DNA of 64,000 nucleotides, taken from positions 3,100,001 through 3,164,000 of the forward strand of contig NZ_SNWA01000002.1 of NCBI RefSeq assembly GCF_004361815.1. The letters run 5' to 3'. Source of the stretch: Paraburkholderia sp. BL10I2N1 (lineage in GTDB: Bacteria; Pseudomonadota; Gammaproteobacteria; Burkholderiales; Burkholderiaceae). Positions 16,548-25,374 of this stretch are shown here, in pieces (positions within the stretch are counted from its first letter, which is position 1; the number at the start of each line of letters is the position of its first letter). Below the pieces are notes generated by a model. It made no database searches and was not told the origin of the DNA. It worked only from the letters and a program-made list of their open reading frames with translations. Made by a program: the position numbers and the translations under genes.

Positions 16548-18038
16548 ATGGAAAAGAAGACACTTGCTTACTGGAAAGACAAGGCCGCAACGCTCTCGAT
16601 CGAGGGCCGGGCGTTTATCGACGGCGAGTATCGCGACGCGCAATCGGGGCGCACGTTCGACTGCGTGAGCCCGATCGACGGCAAGGTGCTGGTCAAGGTC
16701 GCGGATAGCGGTGCGGCGGACGTCGACGCCGCCGTAGCGGCCGCGCGCCGCGCATTCGACGCGCGTGGATGGGCGGGCCTGAATCCGCGTGCGCGCAAGG
16801 CGATCCTGCTGCGCTGGGCGGGGCTCATCCGCGAACATCTCGATGAGCTGTCGCTGCTTGAAACGCTCGATGCCGGCAAGCCGATCGGCGATACGACATC
16901 GGTTGATGTGCCGGGGGCGGCCTATTGCGTGGAATGGTTCGCCGAGGCGATCGACAAGGTCGGCGGCGAGGTCGTGCCGAGCGATCATCATCTCGTCGGC
17001 CTCGTGACGCGTGAGCCAATCGGCGTCGTGGCGGCGGTTGTGCCGTGGAATTTCCCGATCTTGATGGCATCCTGGAAATTCGGTCCCGCACTGGCGGCGG
17101 GTAATAGCGTCGTGTTGAAGCCTTCGGAGAAGTCGCCGCTTACTGCGATCCGTCTCGCGCAACTCGCGCTCGAAGCAGGCATTCCGCGAGGCGTGTTCAA
17201 CGTGGTGCCGGGCGGCGGCGAGCCTGGCAAGCTGCTGGCATTGCATCAGGACGTCGACTGTCTGGCGTTTACGGGTTCGACGAACGTCGGCAAGCTCATC
17301 ATGCAATACGCGGGGCAATCGAACCTGAAGCGGGTGTGGCTCGAACTCGGTGGCAAGTCGCCGAATATCGTCATGCCCGACTGTCCCGATCTGGATCGCG
17401 CGGCAAATGCCGCCGCGGGCGCGATTTTCTACAACATGGGCGAGATGTGCACAGCGGGTTCGCGGCTGCTCGTGCATCGCGACATCAAAGACGTTTTCCT
17501 CGACAAGCTCGTCGCCGCGGCCCGTAGCTATACGCCTGGCAATCCGCTCGATCCGGGCACGTCGATGGGAGCAATCGTTGACCAGGTTCAGCTCGATCGC
17601 GTGCTGGGCTACATCGAAGCGGGCCGCGCCGAAGCGAAGCTGTTGCTGGGTGGCGGCCGTGTGACTCCGGAAGCGGGCGGCTTCTACATCGAGCCGACGA
17701 TCTTCGACACGAAGGCCGATTCGAAGATCGCGCGCGAAGAGATCTTCGGGCCTGTGTTGTCGGTCATCACGTTCGATACGGTCGAGGAGGCCGTGAAGAT
17801 CGCCAACGACAGCGACTACGGCCTGGCCGCCGCCGTCTGGACGTCAAACCTGACCACCGCGCATGAAGTCGCACGCAGCCTGCGCGCGGGCACGGTATGG
17901 GTCAACTGCTATGACGAGGGAGGCGACATGAACTTCCCGTTTGGCGGCTACAAACAATCGGGTAACGGCCGTGACAAGTCGTTGCACGCACTGGAGAAGT
18001 ACACCGAGCTGAAGTCTACGCTGGTGCGGCTGCGCTAA
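16548..18038 (+). CDS. puuC: Gamma-glutamyl-gamma-aminobutyraldehyde dehydrogenase (aldehyde dehydrogenase family)
   Basis: A 496-residue NAD(P)-dependent aldehyde dehydrogenase that would oxidise the PuuB product to gamma-glutamyl-GABA. It shows VVPWNFPILMASWKFGPALA, the catalytic general base Glu in WLELGGKSPNIV, the Rossmann motif FTGSTNVGK, and the nucleophile Cys in NMGEMCTAGSRLLVH. The C-terminal FPFGGYKQSGNGRDKSLHALEKYTE matches the PuuC/AldA group. It starts 85 bases after puuR. Activity on 4-aminobutanal from the SpuC route is also plausible. Confidence 0.88.
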   Translation: MEKKTLAYWKDKAATLSIEGRAFIDGEYRDAQSGRTFDCVSPIDGKVLVKVADSGAADVDAAVAAARRAFDARGWAGLNPRARKAILLRWAGLIREHLDELSLLETLDAGKPIGDTTSVDVPGAAYCVEWFAEAIDKVGGEVVPSDHHLVGLVTREPIGVVAAVVPWNFPILMASWKFGPALAAGNSVVLKPSEKSPLTAIRLAQLALEAGIPRGVFNVVPGGGEPGKLLALHQDVDCLAFTGSTNVGKLIMQYAGQSNLKRVWLELGGKSPNIVMPDCPDLDRAANAAAGAIFYNMGEMCTAGSRLLVHRDIKDVFLDKLVAAARSYTPGNPLDPGTSMGAIVDQVQLDRVLGYIEAGRAEAKLLLGGGRVTPEAGGFYIEPTIFDTKADSKIAREEIFGPVLSVITFDTVEEAVKIANDSDYGLAAAVWTSNLTTAHEVARSLRAGTVWVNCYDEGGDMNFPFGGYKQSGNGRDKSLHALEKYTELKSTLVRLR

Positions 18039-18170
18039 AGGATTCGCAAGCCAGCGCGGCGGCACACCTTGTCCGTGCCGTCGCGTTCCCAATGAATCCG
18101 ACGCCGTGCGACACGCGCACAACCCAGGACACTTCGCGTGCGTTGCCGGCATGTTCCATCAGGTCATCCC

Positions 18171-19136
18171 ATGACTGAACTTCTCTATGGCGACGGTGCA
18201 ATCCGCCGTCCGTCCCTCTACGGGTCTTCGATCGAAAACACCTATGCCGGCGTACTTTCGTTCATGCGACGCAAGTACACACGCGAACTCGATGGCGTGG
18301 ATGTCGTTGTGTCGGGCGTGCCGCTCGATGTCGCCACGACCTTCCGCTCCGGCGCGCGTCTCGGCCCATCGGCGGTGCGCGCGGCGAGCGTGCAGCTTGC
18401 CGAGCTGCATCCGTATCCGTGGGGCTTCAACCCCTTCGACGATCTTGCCGTGACCGATTACGGCGACTGCTGGTTCGACGCTCACAATCCGTCGTCGATC
18501 AAGCCGGCGATCATGGAACACGCACGCACCATTCTGCGTTCGAACGCGAAGATGCTGACGCTCGGCGGCGACCACTACATCACTTATCCGCTGCTGGTGG
18601 CGCACGCGGAGAAGTACGGCAAGCCCTTGTCGCTGATCCACTTCGACGCGCATTGCGATACCTGGGCCGACGACAATCCGGACAGCCTGAATCACGGCAC
18701 GATGTTCTACAAGGCCGTCAAGGAAGGGCTAATCGATCCGAAGACGTCGGTGCAGGTCGGCATCCGCACGTGGAACGAGGACTTTCTCGGCATCAACATC
18801 CTCGATGCGGCATGGGTGCATGATCATGGACCGCGCGCAGCGGTCGAGCGGATTGTGTCGATTGTCGGTGACCGGCCCACGTATCTGACTTTCGATATCG
18901 ACTGCCTCGACCCGGCTTTCGCGCCGGGAACAGGCACGCCGGTGGCGGGCGGCCTGTCGTCTGCACAGGGTCTTTCGATCGTGCGCGGGCTCGGCGCGGT
19001 GAACATCGTGGGCGCGGATGTCGTCGAGGTGGCCCCGGCATACGACCAGAGCGACATCACGGCGATCGCCGCAGCGCACATCGCGTGTGATCTGCTGTGC
19101 ATGTGGCGGCAGCGCAAGGTTGCTGCATCACGCTAG
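18171..19136 (+). CDS. speB: Agmatinase / ureohydrolase family protein
   Basis: A 321-residue dimanganese ureohydrolase. Metal-binding motifs are LTLGGDHYITYPLLVAH, IHFDAHCDTWADD and LTFDIDCLDPAFAPGTGTPV. Agmatinase converts agmatine to putrescine and urea, which fits its position behind puuR and puuC. Guanidinobutyrase or guanidinopropionase activity is an alternative that these motifs do not exclude. The start ATG 18171 (MTELLYGDGAIRRP) is preferred over 18138, because the extra residues look non-coding. A strong hairpin lies ten bases past its stop. Confidence 0.85.
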   Translation: MTELLYGDGAIRRPSLYGSSIENTYAGVLSFMRRKYTRELDGVDVVVSGVPLDVATTFRSGARLGPSAVRAASVQLAELHPYPWGFNPFDDLAVTDYGDCWFDAHNPSSIKPAIMEHARTILRSNAKMLTLGGDHYITYPLLVAHAEKYGKPLSLIHFDAHCDTWADDNPDSLNHGTMFYKAVKEGLIDPKTSVQVGIRTWNEDFLGINILDAAWVHDHGPRAAVERIVSIVGDRPTYLTFDIDCLDPAFAPGTGTPVAGGLSSAQGLSIVRGLGAVNIVGADVVEVAPAYDQSDITAIAAAHIACDLLCMWRQRKVAASR

Positions 19137-19145
19137 TAGTACCAC

Positions 19146-19190
19146 GTCGGCGTCAGCCCGCGGACGACTGTGCCGCAGGCTGACGCCGAC
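19146..19190. terminator. Hairpin between convergent agmatinase and MFS genes
   Basis: GTCGGCGTCAGCC (19146-19158) and GGCTGACGCCGAC (19178-19190) form a perfect 13-bp stem. The loop carries a further GCGG/CCGC pairing. It overlaps the last codons of the MFS gene and follows the agmatinase stop, so it may end transcription in both directions. No T-run is present on either side. Confidence 0.6.
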
Positions 19191-20343
19191 CCTGACGGAT
19201 CCCGAGTGCGTACACCGTGACGGCGCCGCTGATCAGCGCAAGTTGCCACATCAGCATGTCGCTGCCTAGCGCCTTCATTGCGACACCCGCCACGAGCGGT
19301 CCGACAATGGAACTCGCCGTGAACGCGAGCGAGATCAGCCGCATGCTGCGCGCCAGCGTTGCCTTGTCGCCGGCCGCTCCCGCATACATGCTTAGCGTCA
19401 GCAGGGCGGCGTTCATGCCGCCTAGCAGCAGCGCACTCACAACAAGCCACGCGGATGACGGCGCGGCGAACGTGAACGCGAGGATCGCCAGCGTATCGGC
19501 CGCACCGAACGCGATAACGGTAGCCGTCAGGCCAAGCCGGTCGGCGAGCCAGCCGACCGGATACTGGCAGGCCATCGCGCCGATGCCAAAGAGCATCAGC
19601 AGCGTCGACGTCTGCGAGCTGGTCAATCCACGACCGCTGGCGAAGAACGGAAAGAGTCCATAGAGTGCGCCGTCCGCAAGACCAGCAACGGCCCCGACGA
19701 CCATGCCCAGCGCAACCAGCGGGCCAATGGATAGTGATGCTCCTTGCGCGCGAGTGGGTTGCGGCCGGGTTGCGGCTTCGGCAGGCTTATCGCCGCGCGT
19801 GAGGCAGAGCGGAATCGCTGCGGCGAGGGTGAACGCCGCGCCGCTGATGAAGGTGATCTGCCCGCTGGTCCCGCACCATACCGCGAGTCCCGGCGCTACG
19901 ACACCGGCTGTCGCGATCAGCGCTTCATGAAAACCAACGACACGTCCGCTCGATTCGGGCGGCACGAGCCGATATAGCCATGTTTCGTTGGCGATCCAGC
20001 GCAGTCCGATGCCCAGGCCGATCAGCGCGCCGGGCGCTATCCAGAGCGGCCACCACAGCATGCCCATGCTAACGAAGGCGAGAATCGACGAAGCGAGCCC
20101 GATCAATACCGTCCGTTTTGAGCCGATCCGCTCTACAAGGACGGGGGCGGCGAGCAGGCCCGCAAGGATGCCGGCCCACTGCGCAGCAGAAAAGAGACCG
20201 GCGCGCGGCGCGTCGAGACCCTCGTGCGCGAGCCATACCGGCAGCACGACGAAGCCCATGCCGAACTGACCGATCTGCGACAGCGTCGAGACGGCCGTCA
20301 GCGCCGCAATTGCGTGCCACCGGATAGGGGCGGGCGAGGTCAT
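19153..20343 (-). CDS. MFS transporter (YcaD-like)
   Basis: A 396-residue inner-membrane protein with about twelve hydrophobic helices. It has an MFS motif near the second-third helix junction (APVLVERIGSKRTVLIG) and the repeated counterpart VGWLADRLGLTATVIAFG in the second half. The substrate is unknown. The start ATG 20343 overlaps the stop of the MarR gene by four bases (ATGA), so the pair is translated as a unit. By analogy with other MarR-MFS pairs it may export the compound sensed by the regulator. Confidence 0.8.
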   Translation of the reverse strand: MTSPAPIRWHAIAALTAVSTLSQIGQFGMGFVVLPVWLAHEGLDAPRAGLFSAAQWAGILAGLLAAPVLVERIGSKRTVLIGLASSILAFVSMGMLWWPLWIAPGALIGLGIGLRWIANETWLYRLVPPESSGRVVGFHEALIATAGVVAPGLAVWCGTSGQITFISGAAFTLAAAIPLCLTRGDKPAEAATRPQPTRAQGASLSIGPLVALGMVVGAVAGLADGALYGLFPFFASGRGLTSSQTSTLLMLFGIGAMACQYPVGWLADRLGLTATVIAFGAADTLAILAFTFAAPSSAWLVVSALLLGGMNAALLTLSMYAGAAGDKATLARSMRLISLAFTASSIVGPLVAGVAMKALGSDMLMWQLALISGAVTVYALGIRQGRRQPAAQSSAG

Positions 20344-20873
20344 GATCCGCTCCGCTGCGGCATCGGCAGTCCCTGGTCGCGGCATTCGACAGGACAGCCG
20401 GCCTTGAGGCACGGTGCTTCGTCGCACAGACGGCAGAGTTGCATCGCATGCGATGCGTCGCGCGTTTCGTGCCAGAGGATCTTGATCAGCAGGTTTTCCA
20501 GAACCTGGTGTTCCGCTTCATCGAGATGGCCGACGACGCGCTTTAGCATACGTTCGCGCGCGAGCCGCATGCTGTTCACTTCGCGCTTTCCAGACGCGGT
20601 GAGGGCAAGCGCAACCGAACGCTTATCCGGACCAGGCTTTTTCTCGACGAGACCGGCGTCGACCAGCCCCGCCACTGCGCGAACTGCAGCAGGATGGGAC
20701 AGATCGACGGCATCGCGCAGCAGTTCGATAGACGAATCGGGGTACATGCCGACCGCGTTGAGCATCGCGCGGGCGGTCGGGCCGCCCAAGGCGGGAATCG
20801 CCGGCTGAGCGTTCAGTTCGTCGGTGACGAGAAGGGCGAGGACGCCCAGGAGATTCTCTGTGCGCTGCGTCAT
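20340..20873 (-). CDS. MarR-family regulator with cysteine-rich C-terminus
   Basis: A 177-residue regulator. A winged helix covers residues about 35-105 (SSIELLRDAVDLSHPAAVRAV...GLVEKKPGPDKRSVALALT). It is followed by the long dimerisation helix LDEAEHQVLENLLIKILW. The tail has five cysteines in CRLCDEAPCLKAGCPVEC, which could bind a metal or form disulfides. It is translationally coupled to the downstream MFS gene. A perfect palindrome 28 bases upstream of its start (20901-20921) is the likely autoregulatory operator. Confidence 0.85.
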   Translation of the reverse strand: MTQRTENLLGVLALLVTDELNAQPAIPALGGPTARAMLNAVGMYPDSSIELLRDAVDLSHPAAVRAVAGLVDAGLVEKKPGPDKRSVALALTASGKREVNSMRLARERMLKRVVGHLDEAEHQVLENLLIKILWHETRDASHAMQLCRLCDEAPCLKAGCPVECRDQGLPMPQRSGS

Positions 20874-20900
20874 GGCGATACCTCAACATGTGCATCGTGC

Positions 20901-20921
20901 ATATGTGCATAATGCACATAT
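20901..20921. promoter_or_regulatory. Palindromic operator for the MarR regulator
   Basis: The arms ATATGTGCAT (20901-20910) and ATGCACATAT (20912-20921) are exact inverted repeats around a single A. Size and position immediately before the MarR gene fit a MarR dimer site. A further TGTGCAT and CGTGCAT half-site lie just beside it at 20890-20901. Confidence 0.75.
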
Positions 20922-21014
20922 TTGGGCGAAAACGCAAGATGTCGTTACGCTCCCCTTGGCGGACTTATTCCGGCATCTGCCAGACGTTTCGCCCCCTCCC
21001 GCCCGCACTCGAAT

Positions 21015-21734
21015 TCAGATTTCGGTCGGTGGTGGGGCAGGAAGGGGCATGGGCGTGTCGCCTTGGCCCGATGGGCCGGTCGAGATGATCAAGCCGGTTT
21101 CATTGGCAAACCGGAACAGATCCGCGTTGCGCTCGATGCCGAGCTTGCGCATCGCAGTCTTTTTTTGCGCACTGACGGTCTGCTTGGCGCGGCTCACCAC
21201 TCCCGCGATCTCGTTGATCGACAGACCGGACAGGTAGAGTCGTATCACTTCGGTTTCGCGCGGGGTCAACTGCCTGACGCGGTCTGTCGTGGCGCGACCA
21301 TGGCGGATCCGCAATGTCTGCTGCTCCGCGCCGGGTGAAAAATACGACGCGCCCGCGTATACGGCATAGATTGCGTAAATCAGATGCCCGACTTCACTGA
21401 CCTTGTTGAGCACGGCCTGGATGCCGAGCTTCGAGACCTCGCCGACAATCGCCGCATTGTCGATGGTCGTGAATACGATGATTTTCAGGGCTGGATAATG
21501 GCGCCGCAAAAAAGACAGGAGTGTCATCCCGTCGCCGTACGCGCCGCCAGGCATAGCGTAGTCAGTGACGAGTATGTCGCACGGCGTGCGGTCCAGCAGT
21601 TCGATGATTTCGGTTGAGTTGCGAGCGGTGCCGACGATGTCGATCGTTGGAATTCCGGCCAGTTCGTGCTTGATCCCGGCAAGTACCGCTGGGTGGTCGT
21701 CCGCCAGCGCGAGCTTGATCGTCATGGTTGACAT
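21015..21734 (-). CDS. NarL/FixJ-family response regulator (orphan)
   Basis: A 239-residue response regulator. The receiver domain has the acidic pair Asp12-Asp13, the phospho-acceptor Asp58 in DILVTDYAMPGG, the switch Thr in IIVFTTID and the Lys in VLNKVSE. The LuxR-type output helix-turn-helix is LTPRETEVIRLYLSGLSINEIAGV...SAQKKTAMRKLG. The layout and the YAMPGG receiver loop resemble RcsB/FimZ-like regulators. No histidine kinase is adjacent. The start is ATG 21734, though ATG 21725 is equally plausible. The C-terminal Pro-rich tail after residue 220 is unusual. Confidence 0.85.
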   Translation of the reverse strand: MSTMTIKLALADDHPAVLAGIKHELAGIPTIDIVGTARNSTEIIELLDRTPCDILVTDYAMPGGAYGDGMTLLSFLRRHYPALKIIVFTTIDNAAIVGEVSKLGIQAVLNKVSEVGHLIYAIYAVYAGASYFSPGAEQQTLRIRHGRATTDRVRQLTPRETEVIRLYLSGLSINEIAGVVSRAKQTVSAQKKTAMRKLGIERNADLFRFANETGLIISTGPSGQGDTPMPLPAPPPTEI

Positions 21735-21972
21735 ATTCAGGATTCCGATAGAGGAATTTGCTGCGTCGATGCGCAGTACGGCTGGAATTTATCCTGGTAG
21801 CGGGCGTGGGAATGTCGGACATGTCAGAAACGATGTCGCCCGGGATAGGCTGGGTCCTGGTGTTGTACGCAGGGGGCTATCCGTTTTTCGCGATGGAGGC
21901 GGACCTTAACGCACCCGGCCTCTGGTGTGATGCGATGAGTGTTCGATAAGCGCTTTCGCAGGGAGCAACGGA

Positions 21973-22563
21973 TCAGAATCTGCCAAAAAAGTCGGCCAGC
22001 ACGCCGCTGCATAGGCCAGGAGAATAGTCCTCGATCATGGCCTGAAAGGGCGCGTGATGTCCGTACGCCAGGGTTGTCACGAGCGATAGCCCGATGGCGG
22101 CAACTGCCGGCCGGAACAGCTTGACGTCAGAGCGCGTCAGTGAGCGTATGAACAAGGCCGCAATCGCGGCACCCAGAAGCCAACCCGCGATGACTTCCGG
22201 AACGGTATGCGCATGATCAATAAGACGGGCGATAGCGGTGAGCGCGCCGACCAGGAGACCACTCGCGGCTCCGGCGAGCACGCGACCTCCGGCTCCCCGG
22301 CAAAGCAGCGTGATGGCGACCGTCCAGACGGCCGTTGACAGGGTGGAGTGACCGCTAATCACGCGAAACCCGATCGTAGAGACTTCGATGCCGCAGCCGG
22401 CGTACAGGATCTTCGTCACTCCGACGAGCGCCATGCCCGCCGCAAGAAGTAGCGTCCAGCGCATCGCGAGCGTGCGATCGGAGAGCGCGAGCCAGACGGC
22501 GCAGGTAATGGCGACGGGAATGGTCAACGCGGCATCGCCCACGTTACTGATAGCGTTCCACAT
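21973..22563 (-). CDS. PAP2-family membrane phosphatase
   Basis: A 196-residue integral membrane protein with about six helices. The PAP2 motif 2 appears as SGHSTLS and motif 3 as ARLIDHAHTVPEVIAGW, where the catalytic His is present but the usual Asp is Glu. The family removes phosphate from lipid or isoprenoid pyrophosphates. No neighbour suggests a specific substrate. The weak motif 1 (no clear KxxxxxxRP) leaves activity uncertain. Confidence 0.7.
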   Translation of the reverse strand: MWNAISNVGDAALTIPVAITCAVWLALSDRTLAMRWTLLLAAGMALVGVTKILYAGCGIEVSTIGFRVISGHSTLSTAVWTVAITLLCRGAGGRVLAGAASGLLVGALTAIARLIDHAHTVPEVIAGWLLGAAIAALFIRSLTRSDVKLFRPAVAAIGLSLVTTLAYGHHAPFQAMIEDYSPGLCSGVLADFFGRF

Positions 22564-23891
22564 AGGGTGTTGGCATGAGCGGAGATAAACGGCGCAGTTT
22601 AGCGCATGAGCACGAGGCGGCGCGCAGGATACTGGCAGCGGGGGAGGTTCATTCTTTATCGAGAGACGCAGTGCTCACCCGGAGTCATTGCTCGCGCTCG
22701 CCCGCGTCGAAATCTTGTTCGAGGGTTTCGGTGGCTCGATTTGAGTCAATATAAAGTGTGCATGCCTAACCTTATGTTGGCTCTCAGCATCCATGAACTT
22801 CAGACGCGAGCCAACCAGCATCCCGGATACCCCCCGACCTTGCCGGGCTTTCGCCTCGTGATCGATGTTCTGGATGTTGGGAAGCGCAAACGCTACCGGA
22901 GTTGAGGAGAAATCCGAGGCGCGGAAGACCAGCGTGATGTTAATTCCAATTTTGAAATAATCAAATTGACAGCGATAAATCTCATAAGCGACGGGCAGCG
23001 TGCGATTGTATCGATGAAAGGCAGGCGCAATCTGAAATAGTGGAAGGTACTGTTTCACAGGTGGTATCGAATACCAGCTGGTAGATACATTGGGTGAGAC
23101 GTTTCGGGGCGGTGTATGAGGGCTTGCGAGTGGGGTCGCGCGACGCTTTTGTCATATGGGACGGTGTGTCCGGGTACAGGGTTGTCTACGCAACGACGCC
23201 TCACCTGCATCCCGCACGGATGCACATGCAAGCGCGAGGCGGTAGAGTCACGTTGTCTGATTTGCGTGAGTCGTTAGTAGTGGATGGGTTTCCTGCCGAC
23301 CAGGCGAACATCGGCGAAAAATCGACGGCTGTCAGGCGCGCCGGGTCATAGCAGAAGATCGGGGTAAATCCAATGTTAAATCTTGAAAAAATGACCTTGA
23401 CAACGCATCGGAATAAGTAAGACTAAGCAACATACTTGCCGGGTTGGAATTTCGACGAGGACGTTGGAAATGAACCAGACGGGAATGATGTCTCTTCGGG
23501 GGCTTGCCGCGAAGCTTGCTGGCGCTATGTCCGTAGTGGAGCTGTTCTCGTTGCCACAGTCATTCTCGCGAATGGCCGGTGTTCCTGCTGTTGCATTCAT
23601 CGCGTGGACCACAGCCGGTGTGCCCCGGTACAATCTTCGGCCCGCATTACCGCCGCGGTCGCTACCCGTCTTCGCGGTGTTCCCATTCTACCGTTGCAAA
23701 CGCAGATACCTGGTCATTCAGGCGTTGCTGTGTGCACCTGCAACGTTGTCGTCTTTAATCGCGCGACGCGAGCAAGGGAAGTCGACCTTCACCGGGGCTG
23801 AGCGAGCGTTCGTTACGGCCGCCGTCCCCGGTGCCGTGACGAAAATCAGCGGACCCACGACTGGTCGGATCCCACTTTAAGCGAGGGTGAT
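22564..23891. other. Gene-poor stretch before arcA
   Basis: About 1.3 kb with no recognisable gene. A GTG-initiated frame at 22675-23058 (minus) gives 127 residues with protein-like composition but no ribosome site or recognised family. A frame at 23464-23880 (plus) gives 138 residues with a weak hydrophobic N-terminus. Base composition is visibly less GC-rich than in neighbouring genes. A short palindrome TGGTAT-CGA-ATACCA is at 23062-23076. It may be degraded or acquired DNA. Confidence 0.4.
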
Positions 23892-25154
23892 ATGGCTAAT
23901 GCAACTGCAAGTTCGTCGGGTGGCTACGGCGTGTACTCGGAAGTTGGGCAATTGCGCAAGGTGATGGTCTGCGCGCCGGGTCTGGCGCATTCGCGGCTGA
24001 CGCCGAGCAATTGCGATGAACTGCTGTTCGACGATGTGCTGTGGGTCGAGAACGCCAGGCGCGACCACTTCGATTTCATCACCAAGATGCGCGACCGGGG
24101 CGTCGAGGTGCTGGAAATGCACAACCTGCTGGCCGAGACCGTGGCGGTGGCCGAGGGCAAAAAATGGATTCTCGACAACCAGGTGGTGCCGAATCAGGTC
24201 GGGCTGGGCTTCATCGACGAACTGAGGAGCTATCTTGAGGGGCTGGACAACCGCAAGCTGGCCGAGACGCTGATTGGCGGGCTGTCGACCCACGACTTTC
24301 CGGAAGCACACGGCGGCAAGGCGCTGGCGATGGTGCGCGAGGCCGCCGGGACGACGGAGTACCTGCTGCCGCCGTTGCCGAACACCCTGTACACGCGCGA
24401 CACCACCTGCTGGATCTACGGCGGCGTGACGCTCAATGCGCTGTACTGGCCGGCGCGCCATGAGGAGACCATCCTCACGGCGGCGATCTACCGGTTTCAT
24501 CCGGACTTTGCCGGCAAGGTCAACGTGTGGTGGGGCGACCCGACCGAGGATCACGGGCTGGCGACGCTGGAAGGCGGCGACGTGATGCCGATCGGCAAGG
24601 GCGTCGTGCTGATCGGCATGAGCGAGCGCACGTCGCGCCAGGCGATCAGCCAGCTTGCCGCGACGCTGTTCAGGAAGGGGGCGGCCGAGCGGATGATCGT
24701 GGCGGCGATGCCGAAGATCCGCGCGGCGATGCACCTGGACACGGTGTTCACCTTCGCGGACCGCGACTGCGTGCTGCTGGCACCGGACTTCATGAACCAG
24801 ACGCGCACGTTCTCGTATCGCCCGAGTAGCCACCCGAGCGGGGTGGAACTGCACAAGGAAGAAAAGCCTTTCGTCGATGTGGTGGCCGACGCGCTGGGGT
24901 TAAAGAAGCTGCGCGTGGTCGAGGCGGGCGGCAGCGACTACCAGCGTGAACGCACGCAGTGGGACAGCGGCGCGAACCTGGTGTGCGCATCGCCGGGCGT
25001 GGTCTTCGCGTACGACCGCAACACGTACACGAACACGCTGCTGCGCAAGGAAGGCATCGAGGTCGTGACGATCGTCGGTGCGGAGCTGGGTCGCGGACGT
25101 GGCGGCGGTCACTGCATGACCTGTCCGATCGTGCGTGACGCGGTGGATTACTAG
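23892..25154 (+). CDS. arcA: Arginine deiminase
   Basis: A 420-residue enzyme converting arginine to citrulline and ammonia. It shows [72 protein letters not shown] and the catalytic cysteine in [13 protein letters not shown] close to the C-terminus. The length is normal for the family. The usual partners of the arginine deiminase pathway (ornithine carbamoyltransferase, carbamate kinase and the arginine-ornithine antiporter) are not next to it here. A hairpin lies 30 bases past its stop. Confidence 0.92.
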   Translation: MANATASSSGGYGVYSEVGQLRKVMVCAPGLAHSRLTPSNCDELLFDDVLWVENARRDHFDFITKMRDRGVEVLEMHNLLAETVAVAEGKKWILDNQVVPNQVGLGFIDELRSYLEGLDNRKLAETLIGGLSTHDFPEAHGGKALAMVREAAGTTEYLLPPLPNTLYTRDTTCWIYGGVTLNALYWPARHEETILTAAIYRFHPDFAGKVNVWWGDPTEDHGLATLEGGDVMPIGKGVVLIGMSERTSRQAISQLAATLFRKGAAERMIVAAMPKIRAAMHLDTVFTFADRDCVLLAPDFMNQTRTFSYRPSSHPSGVELHKEEKPFVDVVADALGLKKLRVVEAGGSDYQRERTQWDSGANLVCASPGVVFAYDRNTYTNTLLRKEGIEVVTIVGAELGRGRGGGHCMTCPIVRDAVDY

Positions 25155-25184
25155 CGCTCACGAATACCGACAGTCGCGAAGCCA

Positions 25185-25220
25185 GGCACGCAGGTGGCAG
25201 CGTAGCCTCCACCTCGTGCC
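25185..25220 (+). terminator. Hairpin after arcA
   Basis: GGCACG-c-AGGTGG (25185-25197) pairs with CCACCT-CGTGCC (25209-25220), twelve pairs with one bulged C. There is no T-run, so this is a probable but not classic terminator. Confidence 0.4.
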
Positions 25221-25374
25221 GCCTGCCTGCGTCGCACGGCCTGCGTCAACGCCAGAACGGGGCCGCTGTCTGCGTGGACTACGCTTTCGGTGATGCTTCG
25301 ATCGAGGCGTCGCTGAAGGCGGTGGCAGGTGTCGTCATATCGCGAGGTAGGATCAACCATAGCGAGGGGCTCGA

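Noticed and set aside
20480..20530. Iron-sulfur cluster binding by the MarR cysteines as a firm call
   Set aside because: Five cysteines are present, but their spacing does not match a well-known cluster motif, so only metal/redox sensing in general is proposed.
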